Shown here in pieces: positions 5,978-14,058 of a DNA stretch of 35,051 nt. The position numbers and the translations under genes were made by a program. The number at the start of each line of letters is the position of its first letter. The stretch's first letter is position 1. The stretch spans positions 21,787 through 56,837 of the forward strand of contig JAJVIO010000054.1 of NCBI GenBank assembly GCA_022071975.1, written 5' to 3'. The DNA is from Planctomycetota bacterium. Its GTDB lineage: Bacteria > Planctomycetota > UBA8742 > UBA2392. The notes under the pieces are model-generated. The model searched no databases. It worked only from the letters and a program-made list of their open reading frames with translations, and had not been told where the DNA came from.

Positions 5978-7629
5978 TGCATGCGGCCTTGCGCAAGGTG
6001 CTGGGTGAGCACGTGGTGCAGCGCGGCAGCATCGTGCAGCCGGACCGCCTGCGCTTCGACTTCAGCCACCCCAAGGCGCTCACCTTCGAGGAAAAGCAGG
6101 AGATTGAAAGGCTCGTCAATCTGCAGATCCAGGCCAACACAGAAGTAAGCACGCAGGTGATGGCCCCCGAAGAGGCCCAAAAGGCCGGCGCCATGGCCCT
6201 GTTCGGCGAAAAGTACGGCGACAAGGTAAGGGTACTGACCATGGGCCGTGACATCGGCGTCCCGCCGATGCGTCCGGCGGGTGTCCCACCCGCCGAAGCG
6301 GTACCGACAGGGGTAGAGAAGCGCCAAGGCGCTTACCTGCCGCACTGGGAGACCAAGGGCGGCGTGTACTTCGTGACGTTCCGGCTTGCTGACTCGCTTC
6401 CCGCCGAGGTTCGGGAGCAGATCGTCGCCGAGCGAGAGGACATCGTCCGTACCGCCGACCAGATGGGCCGGCCGCTGTCCGATTCAGAGCGAGACCGCCT
6501 GCTCGCGCTGCACACAGACAAGATCGACAAGTGGCTAGCCCAGGGTCACGGCGCCTGCCATTTGAAGGACGAGCGCTGCGCTAAGGTTGTTTCAGATGCC
6601 CTCAAGCATTTTGACGGCGATCGCTATCAGCTCGCAGCCTGGTGTGTAATGCCGAACCATGTTCACGTTGTTTTCAAGGCCCTGGGCGATCACGGACTGG
6701 CCGACATCCTTCATTCATGGAAGTCTTTCACCGCCAAGGAGTGCAATAGGCTGTTGGGAAGGAAGGGCGAGTTCTGGATGCCGGAGTCGTTTGATCGGCT
6801 GGTCCGCAATGGGCCCGAACTCCGCAGATTCGTCGACTACACGCTACAGAACCCGCAGGCGGCGGGTTTGAAGGACTGGAAATGGGTCTGGAAAACCGAC
6901 CAGCTTCCTGACGTCGGTTCCTCGGGCGAGACGCCCTCGGGACGCACGGGCGGGACGCCCGTGTCACCGGCCTTCTCCATGGAACTTTGCGGCGGTACTC
7001 ACGTTGCTCGCACGGGCGACATCGGCTATTTCCGCATCCTTTCCGAGGGCAGCTCTTCGGCCGGTGTGCGCCGCATCGAGGCCGTAACCGGCCAGGATGC
7101 TTACCAGCTCGCGGCCGAGGAAGCACGGACACTGGCCGAGCTGCATGGGCTTACGAAGGCGCAACCGGGCAAGGTGGTTGAGAAAGTGCAGTCGCTGCTG
7201 AAAGAGGTTAAAGACCTCAAGGGCAAGGCCAAGAAGGGCGGCGGGGCCGATCAGTCGAAGCTTGAAGCGATTCGCAAGTCCGCCGAAACTGTAGGCGACG
7301 TCACAGTTTACGTCGCTGAGCTTGAAGGTGTTGAAGCGACCGATCTGTTGACAATCAAGGACGCTTTGGGGCAGGATAGCGGCCCGTCAGCGGTAGTGCT
7401 CGGCAGTCGCGGCGATGGTCGCGCGCTGCTGTTGGTCGCATTTACCAAAGATTTGGTTGGACGGGGGCTTCACGCCGGCAAGATCGTTGGCGAAATGGCC
7501 CGCCTTGTCGGCGGGGGCGGCGGCGGTAAGCCGGATGTCGCCCAGGCCGGGGGAAAAGATCCGCAAGGCTTGCCGGAAGCGTTGAAAACCGGCGTGACAC
7601 GAATCCGCGAAGCACTCCAGAAGTCGTAG
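5830..7629 (+). CDS. alaS: alanyl-tRNA synthetase C-terminal part with an in-frame RAYT transposase inside the editing domain
   Basis: Continuation of alaS in the -1 frame; family similarity already begins at 5788, and GTG 5830 is just the first possible start codon. The editing domain has HSATH (zinc ligands at residues 44 and 48) and CGGTH (Cys387, His391). Normally these are separated by a short stretch ending in a sequence like MGDFS-ELCGGTH. Here about 240 residues (6253-6972) intervene between VRVLTMGRD and FSMELCGGTHV. They form a complete HUH transposase: [17 protein letters not shown] (His277, His279), HSWKSFTA, and VDYTLQNP with Tyr337. The normal C-Ala/DHHA1 part follows (GDIGYFRI, SSAGVRRIEAVTG, coiled-coil, GGGGGGKPDVAQAGGKDP). 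There is no stop codon in the transposase. Without both insertions the protein would be about 910 aa, near normal size. It may be a working chimera or a decaying gene. Confidence 0.92.
   Translation: MVDTQKRDDYFLHEGKLLHGKLRVGDSVAARVDRQRRDRIRANHSATHLMHAALRKVLGEHVVQRGSIVQPDRLRFDFSHPKALTFEEKQEIERLVNLQIQANTEVSTQVMAPEEAQKAGAMALFGEKYGDKVRVLTMGRDIGVPPMRPAGVPPAEAVPTGVEKRQGAYLPHWETKGGVYFVTFRLADSLPAEVREQIVAEREDIVRTADQMGRPLSDSERDRLLALHTDKIDKWLAQGHGACHLKDERCAKVVSDALKHFDGDRYQLAAWCVMPNHVHVVFKALGDHGLADILHSWKSFTAKECNRLLGRKGEFWMPESFDRLVRNGPELRRFVDYTLQNPQAAGLKDWKWVWKTDQLPDVGSSGETPSGRTGGTPVSPAFSMELCGGTHVARTGDIGYFRILSEGSSSAGVRRIEAVTGQDAYQLAAEEARTLAELHGLTKAQPGKVVEKVQSLLKEVKDLKGKAKKGGGADQSKLEAIRKSAETVGDVTVYVAELEGVEATDLLTIKDALGQDSGPSAVVLGSRGDGRALLLVAFTKDLVGRGLHAGKIVGEMARLVGGGGGGKPDVAQAGGKDPQGLPEALKTGVTRIREALQKS
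6253..6972 (+). mobile_element. REP-RAYT-REP unit inserted in frame in alaS
   Basis: The insert is 720 bp, a multiple of three. The left end 6255-6308 and right end 6913-6963 are imperfect inverted repeats. Each carries two hairpins separated by GGACGCA and shares GTCGGT(A/T)CC. Hairpins are GGCG-TCC-CGCC (6256-6266) and GGCGGGT-GTCCC-ACCCGCC (6276-6294) on the left, and GGGCG-AGA-CGCCC (6924-6936) and CACGGGCG-GGA-CGCCCGTG (6945-6963) on the right. The encoded domain has the same motifs and the same His-to-Tyr spacing (60 residues) as the free-standing RAYT at 11762. RAYTs are single-copy-type Y1/HUH transposases that act on REP hairpins. This copy has lost its own stop codon. Boundaries at the alaS junction are inferred from the AlaRS consensus and may be off by a few codons. 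Confidence 0.88.
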
Positions 7630-7651
7630 ACGCGGGAAGCAGGAGACAGCA

Positions 7652-7840
7652 ATGCCCACACCGAAAAAGAAAACTTCCAAGGCCCGACGCAACAAGCGCC
7701 GCGCCCATGACGCTTTGTCGCTGCCGAAAATCAGCAAGTGCGCCAAGACCGGCCTGCCCAAGCTGGCTCACCGGGTCTGCGAAGAAAGCGGATACTACGG
7801 CAAGAGCAAGCGGGTGTTCGAAGTCGAAGAACGCCTGTAG
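7652..7840 (+). CDS. rpmF: 50S ribosomal protein L32
   Basis: 62 aa with the typical basic N-terminus (MPTPKKKTSKARRNKRRAHDAL) and the HRVC...GYYGKSKRV end of bL32. A GGAGA Shine-Dalgarno precedes ATG 7652. The four-cysteine zinc ribbon of the Cys-plus form (CxxC...CxxC) is half lost: CAKTG and CEESG keep the first Cys of each pair but replace the second by Thr and Ser. It is followed by plsX after 61 nt, the widely conserved rpmF-plsX-fab order. Confidence 0.93.
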   Translation: MPTPKKKTSKARRNKRRAHDALSLPKISKCAKTGLPKLAHRVCEESGYYGKSKRVFEVEERL

Positions 7841-7901
7841 CCGGAAAACCTCAGGCCGGGGCCTTTCAGGCACCGGCCTGCACACCTTGTAAGGAAGCGT
7901 C

Positions 7902-8921
7902 ATGCCCCGTATCGCCATAGATGCCATGGGCGGCGACAAAGCGCCCGGCGTAGTCGTGCGCGGAACCTGGCGCGTTGCAAACGAACGTCCCGACTGGCAG
8001 CTGCTGCTGGTCGGCGACGAGGCCGTCGTCAGCGCTGAGCTTTCCAAGTGCGAAAAGCCGCTGCCGAACATCCATGTAATCCATGCCCCGCAGAGCATCG
8101 GCATGGAAGAGCACCCGGTGGAAGCGCTGAAAGCCAAGAAGCAGGCCTCGCTGCCCATCGCGGTGCACCTGGTGCGTGAGGGCAAGGCCGACGCGGTGAT
8201 CAGCGCCGGCAACACCGGCGCCCTGGTCGCCGCAAGCACACTGATGCTGCGGACCCTGCCAGGCGTGCGGCGCGCGGGCATTCTGACCACGCTGCCCACC
8301 CTTCGCGGGCGCATCGTGATCATGGACGTCGGCGCCAACGTGGCCGCCAAACCAGCCCACCTGGCCCAGTACGCGACCATGGGCGACATCTTCTACCGCA
8401 ACGTGATCGCCGGCGAACACGACAAGGTCCACGTCAGCCTGCTCAGCGTCGGCAGCGAAGAGGGCAAGGGCAGCCCCGTCATCAAGGAAGCCCACGCCCT
8501 GCTGAACCAGTCCGAGCTCGACTTCCGCGGCAACATCGAGGGCCACGAGGTCTTCGAGGGCGCCAGCGAAGTGATCGTGTGCGACGGCATGGTCGGCAAC
8601 GTGGTGCTGAAGACCGCCGAAGGCCTGTGCGAAATCCTGGTCAAGATGTTCGTCCAGCACGCCCACAAGGCCGGCCTGGGCGATGACGAGCGTTTCCGCA
8701 CCACCATCGGCAGCATGGTCCGTGACCTCGACTGGCAGGAAGTCGGCGGCGCCGCGTTGCTGGGCGTGAACGGCACCGTGGTGATCGCCCACGGCCGCAG
8801 CGACGAGCGCGCGATCGCCTCGGGCATCCGCACGGCGGCCGACTGCTGCGACAAGCACGTGAATGACAAGATCATCGAGGCGCTGCAGCGCGAAGCCAGC
8901 AAGGCCGGCGCGTCAAGTTAA
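7902..8921 (+). CDS. plsX: phosphate acyltransferase PlsX
   Basis: 339 aa. It starts with IAIDAMGGDKAPGVVVRG, the PlsX hallmark, and carries SAGNTGALVAAS, IMDVGANVAAKP and VCDGMVGNVVLKTAEG. PlsX converts acyl-ACP to acyl-phosphate, which feeds PlsY for phosphatidic acid synthesis. AAGGAA lies 7 nt before ATG 7902. It lies between rpmF and fabH in what is probably one operon with fabH, fabD and fabG. Confidence 0.97.
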   Translation: MPRIAIDAMGGDKAPGVVVRGTWRVANERPDWQLLLVGDEAVVSAELSKCEKPLPNIHVIHAPQSIGMEEHPVEALKAKKQASLPIAVHLVREGKADAVISAGNTGALVAASTLMLRTLPGVRRAGILTTLPTLRGRIVIMDVGANVAAKPAHLAQYATMGDIFYRNVIAGEHDKVHVSLLSVGSEEGKGSPVIKEAHALLNQSELDFRGNIEGHEVFEGASEVIVCDGMVGNVVLKTAEGLCEILVKMFVQHAHKAGLGDDERFRTTIGSMVRDLDWQEVGGAALLGVNGTVVIAHGRSDERAIASGIRTAADCCDKHVNDKIIEALQREASKAGASS

Positions 8922-8945
8922 CCACACACAACCCGGAAAGCCGCA

Positions 8946-9929
8946 GTGAGCAAGCAGCAGGCAGGCATTCTAAGCATCGGCGCGTACGTTCCTGAGCGTG
9001 TGGTCACCAACGACGACATGTCGAAAATCGTCGACACCAGCGACGACTGGATCTATCAGCGCACCGGCATCCGTGAGCGCCGCTTCGCCGGCGAAAACGA
9101 GTTCACTTCCGACATGGCGCTGCGTGCCGCTCAGGTCGCCCTGCAGCGCGCGGAGATGAAGCCGACCGACATCGACTACATCCTGCTGGCCACCGCAAGC
9201 CCTGACAACACGTTCCCCAACACCGCCTGCTGGGTGCAGCAGGGCCTGCAGATGGGTGACATCGCGGCGCTGGACATCAGCACCGCCTGCGCGGGCTTCG
9301 TATATGCGCTCGAGCTGGGTGCCGCGCTGGTGAACACCGACAGCTACAATAACGTGCTGGTGATCGGCGCGGAAAAGCTGTCGTCGATCACCAACTTCAC
9401 CGACCGCGGCAGCTGCATCCTGTTCGCCGACGGTGCGGGCGCGGCGGTCGTGACCCGCACGGAGGGGCGAGGCACCGTTGTCTGCTCACGCAACGGAGCG
9501 CGCTTCGACTACGATGCCCTCAACGTCGCCGCCGGTGGCAGCCGTATGCCCGCCTCGCATGAGACGGTTGAGAAGAACATGCACACCATCGCGCTCAAGG
9601 GGCGCACGGTCTACAAGTTCGCGGTGCAGAAGTTCACCGAGATGGCCGAAGAAGCCTGCAGTCGCGGCGGCATCAAGCCCGACGACGTCGCGCTGGTAAT
9701 CCCGCACCAGGCCAACGTGAACATCATCGAGAGCGCCATGAAGCGCGTCGGCATCGGCATGGACCGCGTGCTGATCAACATCGACCGCTACGGGAACACC
9801 AGTTCCGCCAGCATCCCGATCGCCTTTGACGAGGCCCTGGCCGCCGGGCGCATCAAGCGCGGCGACTACATCCTGCTCGAAGCTTTCGGCGGCGGACTCA
9901 GCTGGGGTTATAATCTGATCAGGTGGTAG
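8946..9929 (+). CDS. fabH: 3-oxoacyl-ACP synthase III (KAS III)
   Basis: 327 aa from GTG 8946, 24 nt after plsX. The catalytic triad is visible: Cys115 in TACAGF, His in IPHQAN and Asn in YGNTSSAS. The C-terminal GGGLSWGYNLIRW is typical. It condenses acetyl-CoA (or another starter) with malonyl-ACP to start fatty-acid synthesis. Start-unit preference cannot be read from the sequence, but the neighbouring propionyl-CoA module makes odd-chain priming a possibility (inference). Confidence 0.97.
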   Translation: MSKQQAGILSIGAYVPERVVTNDDMSKIVDTSDDWIYQRTGIRERRFAGENEFTSDMALRAAQVALQRAEMKPTDIDYILLATASPDNTFPNTACWVQQGLQMGDIAALDISTACAGFVYALELGAALVNTDSYNNVLVIGAEKLSSITNFTDRGSCILFADGAGAAVVTRTEGRGTVVCSRNGARFDYDALNVAAGGSRMPASHETVEKNMHTIALKGRTVYKFAVQKFTEMAEEACSRGGIKPDDVALVIPHQANVNIIESAMKRVGIGMDRVLINIDRYGNTSSASIPIAFDEALAAGRIKRGDYILLEAFGGGLSWGYNLIRW

Positions 9930-10009
9930 TGTCGCCGACCGTCGACAGGCGCGCGACGACAGTGTAATCCGACCGAAGCATCGGCCTCTCATTGCCGTTG
10001 AGGTGAACC

Positions 10010-10960
10010 GTGAACACGCCAGCCAAAGCCGCTTTGCTTTTCCCCGGCCAGGGCGCCCAGCACGTCGGCATGGGCAAGGATCTGGTCGAGAAATACCCCG
10101 AGGCGCAGCAGGTCTTCGAGAAGGCCGACAAGCTGCTTGGCTTCAAGCTGTCGCGCTTGTGCTTCGAGGGCCCGGAAGAAGAGCTGAACCGTACCGACGT
10201 CTCGCAGCCCGCCATCCTGGCCCATTCGTGGGCCGTGGTGGCGTCCCTCAAGACGCACCGGCGCGGACGCGAACTGCTGGAGAGCGCAAACTGCACGGCC
10301 GGTCTGTCCCTGGGCGAGTACTCGGCGCTGGCGGCCGCCGGCGCGATGTCATGGGAAGACGCGCTGGTGCTGGTGCGCGCCCGCGGCAAGTACATGCAGG
10401 AGGCCTGCGACCTGAAGCCATCCACGATGGCCAGTATCGTGGGCCTGGACGACGACAAGCTGGAGCAGGCAATCGCGCCCGCGCGTGAAAAGGGCGTCGT
10501 GGTGCTGGCCAATTTCAATGCGCCGGGCCAGGTGGCCATCAGCGGCGAAGTAGGCGCGGTGGAAGAGGCCATGAAACTGGCCAAGACGGCGGGCGCAAAG
10601 CTGACGGTGCCGCTGGCTGTCGCCGGCGCGTTCCACAGCCCGCTGATGGAGCCCGCCCGCGAACGGCTGGCCGCACAGATCGAGACCACGACATTCCACG
10701 CGCCGAGCATCGGGGTGATCGCTAACGTGGACGCCGCCGAGCACACAGACCCGCACATGCTGAAGTCGAACCTGGTGCGGCAGCTGACCGCACCTGTGCT
10801 GTGGGCGCGCAGCATGCAGAAGCTGGTGGATGCCGGCTACGACACCTTCATTGAACTTGGCCCCGGCAACGTTCTGGCCGGCCTGCTCAAGCGCGTGGCG
10901 CGTTCCGCCAACCGCGTCAGCATCGGCAAGGCCGAGGAACTCGCGGCCGCTATCGCATAG
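10010..10960 (+). CDS. fabD: malonyl-CoA:ACP transacylase
   Basis: 316 aa from GTG 10010 with a GAGGTGA Shine-Dalgarno. LLFPGQGAQHVGMG opens the domain. The nucleophile Ser100 lies in GLSLGEYSALAAAG (the variant with Leu instead of the His of GHSxG, common in many FabD). GAFHSPLM holds the catalytic His, and ELGPGNVLAGL lies near the end. It loads malonyl groups on ACP. It is 80 nt downstream of fabH and 14 nt upstream of fabG. Confidence 0.97.
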   Translation: MNTPAKAALLFPGQGAQHVGMGKDLVEKYPEAQQVFEKADKLLGFKLSRLCFEGPEEELNRTDVSQPAILAHSWAVVASLKTHRRGRELLESANCTAGLSLGEYSALAAAGAMSWEDALVLVRARGKYMQEACDLKPSTMASIVGLDDDKLEQAIAPAREKGVVVLANFNAPGQVAISGEVGAVEEAMKLAKTAGAKLTVPLAVAGAFHSPLMEPARERLAAQIETTTFHAPSIGVIANVDAAEHTDPHMLKSNLVRQLTAPVLWARSMQKLVDAGYDTFIELGPGNVLAGLLKRVARSANRVSIGKAEELAAAIA

Positions 10961-10974
10961 AAAGGGTTGTAAAG

Positions 10975-11721
10975 ATGGGCGCATTGCAAGGTCGCAAGGC
11001 TCTGATCACCGGCGCGTCGCGTGGCATCGGGCGCGCAATTGCCGAGGCGTTTGCAGCGGAAGGCGCGGACCTCGCGCTGATCGCCACGTCTCCGGAGCGG
11101 CTGTCTGACACAGTGGCCGTCTGCAAGGACCGCGGCGCAGACGTCGTGGAAGCCTACGGACTGGACGTCGCGAGCGGCGCGGCCTGCAACGACGTGGTGA
11201 AGCAGGCCCAGGAGAAGCTGGGCGGCATCGACATCGTGGTGAACAACGCGGGCATTACACGCGACAACCTGCTGATGCGCCTCAGCGATGAAGACTACGA
11301 ACTGGTGCTGAACACCAACCTGAAGGGCGCCTTCAACATCACGCGTGCGGCCTCGCGCGCACTGATGAAAAGCAAGCACGGCCGCCTGATCAACATTGCC
11401 AGCGTGGTGGGTGTAGCCGGCAACGCGGGCCAGGCTAACTACGCGGCCAGCAAGGGCGGCCTGATCGCCTTCACCAAAAGCGTAGCCAAGGAGCTTGCAG
11501 GGCGCGGGGTGACGGCCAATGTGATCGCCCCCGGCTTCATCGAAACCGACATGACCGCAAGCCTGGACACCAAGGTGAAAGAGGAAGCCCTCAAGGGCAT
11601 TCGCCTCGGCCGCTTCGGCCAGCCCACAGACATAGCCAACGCGGCCGTGTTCCTGGCCGCTGACACCGGCGCTTACATCACCGCCCAGGTGCTGGTAGTA
11701 GACGGCGGGATGACGGCGTAG
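10975..11721 (+). CDS. fabG: 3-oxoacyl-ACP reductase
   Basis: 248 aa classical short-chain dehydrogenase: TGASRGIG NADPH-binding loop, NNAGITRDNLLMR, and a Ser-Tyr-Lys catalytic set with Tyr156 in YAASKGG. The C-terminal VLVVDGGMTA is standard FabG. It reduces 3-oxoacyl-ACP. Its TAG stop is followed after 2 nt by the left REP of the RAYT unit, and acpP, its usual neighbour, is found only 9.2 kb away. Confidence 0.97.
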   Translation: MGALQGRKALITGASRGIGRAIAEAFAAEGADLALIATSPERLSDTVAVCKDRGADVVEAYGLDVASGAACNDVVKQAQEKLGGIDIVVNNAGITRDNLLMRLSDEDYELVLNTNLKGAFNITRAASRALMKSKHGRLINIASVVGVAGNAGQANYAASKGGLIAFTKSVAKELAGRGVTANVIAPGFIETDMTASLDTKVKEEALKGIRLGRFGQPTDIANAAVFLAADTGAYITAQVLVVDGGMTA

Positions 11722-11723
11722 CA

Positions 11724-12375
11724 GGAGCGCGGACGTCCCGTCCGCACGGCAGGGGGTAGGCGTGCGAAGTCGAAAAGGCTGGCACAGTCGCGGCTATCTG
11801 CCCCATTTTGACGGCGAACACGTTACGCAGGGTGTCACATTTCGTCTCGCCGATTCGTTGCCAAAGGCAGTTCTGGAGCTTTGGCAGACAGAGCTCCAGC
11901 CATATACGCCGGAAGACAGACGCAACGAGCTGCACACCCGCATCAACGCCTGGCTCGATGCCGGGCATGGCGAGTGCCTGTTGAAACAGCCAGACCTGGC
12001 GCAGATTGTCCAGAACAGCCTGCTGTTCTTCGACGCGGAACGCTACCAGTTGCTCAATTGGTGCGTGATGCCGAATCACGTTCACGTCCTGTTCAATCCC
12101 TTGCCCGGCCACGAGCTTTCCGGCATCGTGCACTCTTGGAAATCTTTCACAGCCAAGGCGATTAACAAGGCACTTGGCCGAACTGGTCAGGTTTGGATGC
12201 CTGACTACTTCGACAGGTACATCCGAGACCATGCGCATTTTCAGCGGGCCATGGTGTACATCGACAACAATCCGGTAAAAGCCGGATTGTGCGGCAAGCC
12301 CGAGGATTGGCCGTGGTGCGGCGCCTGCGTACGAACACAGAGCGATAGCTGAGGCGGCCGGGACGGCCGCGTTCC
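11724..12375 (+). mobile_element. free-standing REP-RAYT-REP unit
   Basis: The unit of 652 bp is bounded by inverted REPs. The left (11724-11746) is GGAG plus a GCGGAC/GTCCGC hairpin. The right (12354-12375) is the inverted version with a GCGGCC/GGCCGC hairpin ending in GTTCC. Read in one direction both fit GCGG(A/C)CGGGACG(T/G)CCGCG(C/T)TCC, with a compensatory change in the stem. The transposase gene fills the space between. The unit fits exactly between the fabG stop (2 nt gap) and the pccB start (2 nt gap). Confidence 0.85.
11762..12352 (+). CDS. REP-associated tyrosine transposase (RAYT, Y1/HUH family)
   Basis: 196 aa from GTG 11762; no other start lies upstream within the unit. It carries [17 protein letters not shown], the HUH motif MPNHVHVLF (His106, His108), [25 protein letters not shown] and [11 protein letters not shown] with the candidate catalytic Tyr166. 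RAYTs cut and join single-stranded DNA at REP hairpins through a 5'-phosphotyrosine and are thought to spread REP sequences. It is a clear paralogue of the domain inserted in alaS, with identical His-Tyr spacing (60 residues). The reading frame is intact, so it may be active. Base composition is less GC-rich than the flanking fab and carboxylase genes. Confidence 0.92.
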   Translation: MRSRKGWHSRGYLPHFDGEHVTQGVTFRLADSLPKAVLELWQTELQPYTPEDRRNELHTRINAWLDAGHGECLLKQPDLAQIVQNSLLFFDAERYQLLNWCVMPNHVHVLFNPLPGHELSGIVHSWKSFTAKAINKALGRTGQVWMPDYFDRYIRDHAHFQRAMVYIDNNPVKAGLCGKPEDWPWCGACVRTQSDS

Positions 12376-12377
12376 AT

Positions 12378-13982
12378 ATGGGGAAAACAAAAAAGAACAC
12401 TTCCCGCCTGCGCCCGGACCTGCCTGAGGGCGTGCTCTCGCAGCGTGAGGCCCTTGAGCGCCTGGACCGCATGACCGAACAGGCCCAGGAGGGCGGCGGG
12501 GCGGCGCGCATCGAGAAGCAGCACAAGTCCGGCAAGCTCACGGCCCGTGAGCGCATCGCATTGCTCTGCGATGAGGGCAGCTTCGAGGAAATCGACGCCT
12601 TCGTCACACACAACGCCCACGAGTTCGGCCTGGCCGAAAAGAAGTTCCTCGGCGACGGCGTGGTCACAGGCGTCGGCCGTGTTTACGGCCGTCCGGTCTA
12701 CGTGTTCGCGCAGGACTTCACGGTGTTCGGCGGCAGCCTGGGCGAGCGCTACGGCGCCAAGATCGTCAAGATCATGGAACAGGCGCTCGAGAACGGCTGC
12801 CCGATCATCGGCTTCAACGACAGCGGCGGCGCGCGCATCCAGGAGGGCGTGGCGAGCCTCGGCGCCTACGCCGACATCTTCCTGCGCAACACGCTGGCGA
12901 GCGGCGTGATCCCGCAGATCTCCGCCATCATGGGTCCTTGCGCCGGCGGCGCGGTCTACAGCCCGGCCATCACCGACTTCGTGTTCATGGTGGAAGGCAC
13001 CAGCCACATGTTCGTGACCGGCCCCAACGTGATCAAATCCGTCACGCACGAAGAGATCGACATGGAGGGCCTGGGCGGCGCCTCCGTGCACGGAGAGACC
13101 AGCGGCGTCAGCCACTTCACCAGCGAAACCGAGCCCGACTGCATCGTCGCAATTAAGAAGCTGCTCAGCTTCCTGCCCCAGAACAACCTGGAGCCGCCGC
13201 CCTTCGTCGAGCCCGACGACGACCCGGAGCGCGAAGACGACCGGCTGGACCGCATCGTGCCGGACCACCCGGAGAAGCCCTACAACATGCTCGACGTGAT
13301 CGAGACCATCGTTGACGACGGTGATTTCTTCGAGGTGCACAAGAACTACGCCCAGAACCTGATCGTGGGCTTCGCGCGCCTGGGCGGCCACAGCGTCGGC
13401 ATCGTGGCGCAGCAGCCCATGGTGCTGGCCGGCTGCCTCGACATCGCCAGCAGCCTCAAGGGCGCGCGCTTCGTGAGGTTCTGCGACGCCTTCAACATTC
13501 CGCTCATCACGTTTGAAGACGTGCCCGGCTTCCTGCCCGGCGTGAACCAGGAACACAACGGCATCATCAAGCACGGCGCCAAGCTGCTTTACGCCTACTG
13601 CGAAGCCACCGTGCCCAAGCTGTGCGTCATCACCCGCAAGGCCTACGGCGGCGCCTACTGCGTGATGTCAAGCAAGCACATCCGCAGCGACGTCAACTAC
13701 GCCTGGCCCACGGCCGAGATCGCAGTTATGGGCGCCCAGGGCGCCGTGAACATCCTGTACGCCCGGGAGCTGGCGAGCGCCGAAGGGCCGGAGATGCAGC
13801 AGAAGCTGATTTCCGACTATCGCGAGCGCTTCAGCAACCCCTATGACGCGGCCGCACGCGGCTACATCGACGGCGTAATCCGGCCGCGCGAGACGCGCAA
13901 GAAGCTGATTCGTGCACTAGAGGTTGTGCGCCACAAGCGCGACGTGAACCCGCCCAAGAAGCACGGCAACATCCCGCTGTAG
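12378..13982 (+). CDS. pccB: acyl-CoA (propionyl-CoA) carboxylase, carboxyltransferase subunit
   Basis: 534 aa with two crotonase-like halves. Features include [36 protein letters not shown], the oxyanion-hole segment [13 protein letters not shown] and, in the C-half, VPGFLPG and [11 protein letters not shown]. It transfers CO2 from carboxybiotin to propionyl- or acetyl-CoA. Together with the biotin carboxylase (15416), the carrier (16912), the epimerase and the mutase nearby, propionyl-CoA is the likely substrate. The ATG at 12378 follows the right REP by 2 nt, and no Shine-Dalgarno is visible, so the mobile unit seems to have replaced the native leader. A (2S)-methylmalonyl-CoA decarboxylase-type role is a minor alternative. 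Confidence 0.93.
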   Translation: MGKTKKNTSRLRPDLPEGVLSQREALERLDRMTEQAQEGGGAARIEKQHKSGKLTARERIALLCDEGSFEEIDAFVTHNAHEFGLAEKKFLGDGVVTGVGRVYGRPVYVFAQDFTVFGGSLGERYGAKIVKIMEQALENGCPIIGFNDSGGARIQEGVASLGAYADIFLRNTLASGVIPQISAIMGPCAGGAVYSPAITDFVFMVEGTSHMFVTGPNVIKSVTHEEIDMEGLGGASVHGETSGVSHFTSETEPDCIVAIKKLLSFLPQNNLEPPPFVEPDDDPEREDDRLDRIVPDHPEKPYNMLDVIETIVDDGDFFEVHKNYAQNLIVGFARLGGHSVGIVAQQPMVLAGCLDIASSLKGARFVRFCDAFNIPLITFEDVPGFLPGVNQEHNGIIKHGAKLLYAYCEATVPKLCVITRKAYGGAYCVMSSKHIRSDVNYAWPTAEIAVMGAQGAVNILYARELASAEGPEMQQKLISDYRERFSNPYDAAARGYIDGVIRPRETRKKLIRALEVVRHKRDVNPPKKHGNIPL

Positions 13983-14058
13983 GCGGATTTGGATTAGACT
14001 GGCTGCGCGTAGATCGGTTCGGAGGCTACCCGAAACCAACCCCGACAAGGATTTATCC

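Noticed and set aside
6253-6972. An intein in alaS
   Set aside because: The insert has no intein N-terminal Cys/Ser block and no C-terminal His-Asn plus nucleophile; it matches RAYT motifs and is bounded by REP palindromes.
6250-7026. GACATCGGC at 6250-6258 and 7018-7026 as a target-site duplication
   Set aside because: The second copy lies 45 nt beyond the right junction inside the conserved GDIGYF segment; RAYT elements are not expected to make such duplications.
9909-9914. TATAAT as a promoter for fabD
   Set aside because: It lies in the conserved fabH C-terminal codons (GYNL) and has no good -35, so it is probably coincidental.
12162-13574. 470-codon minus-strand frame opposite the carboxyltransferase
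   Set aside because: Shadow of pccB; composition rich in His, Val, Asp and Ala, no motifs.
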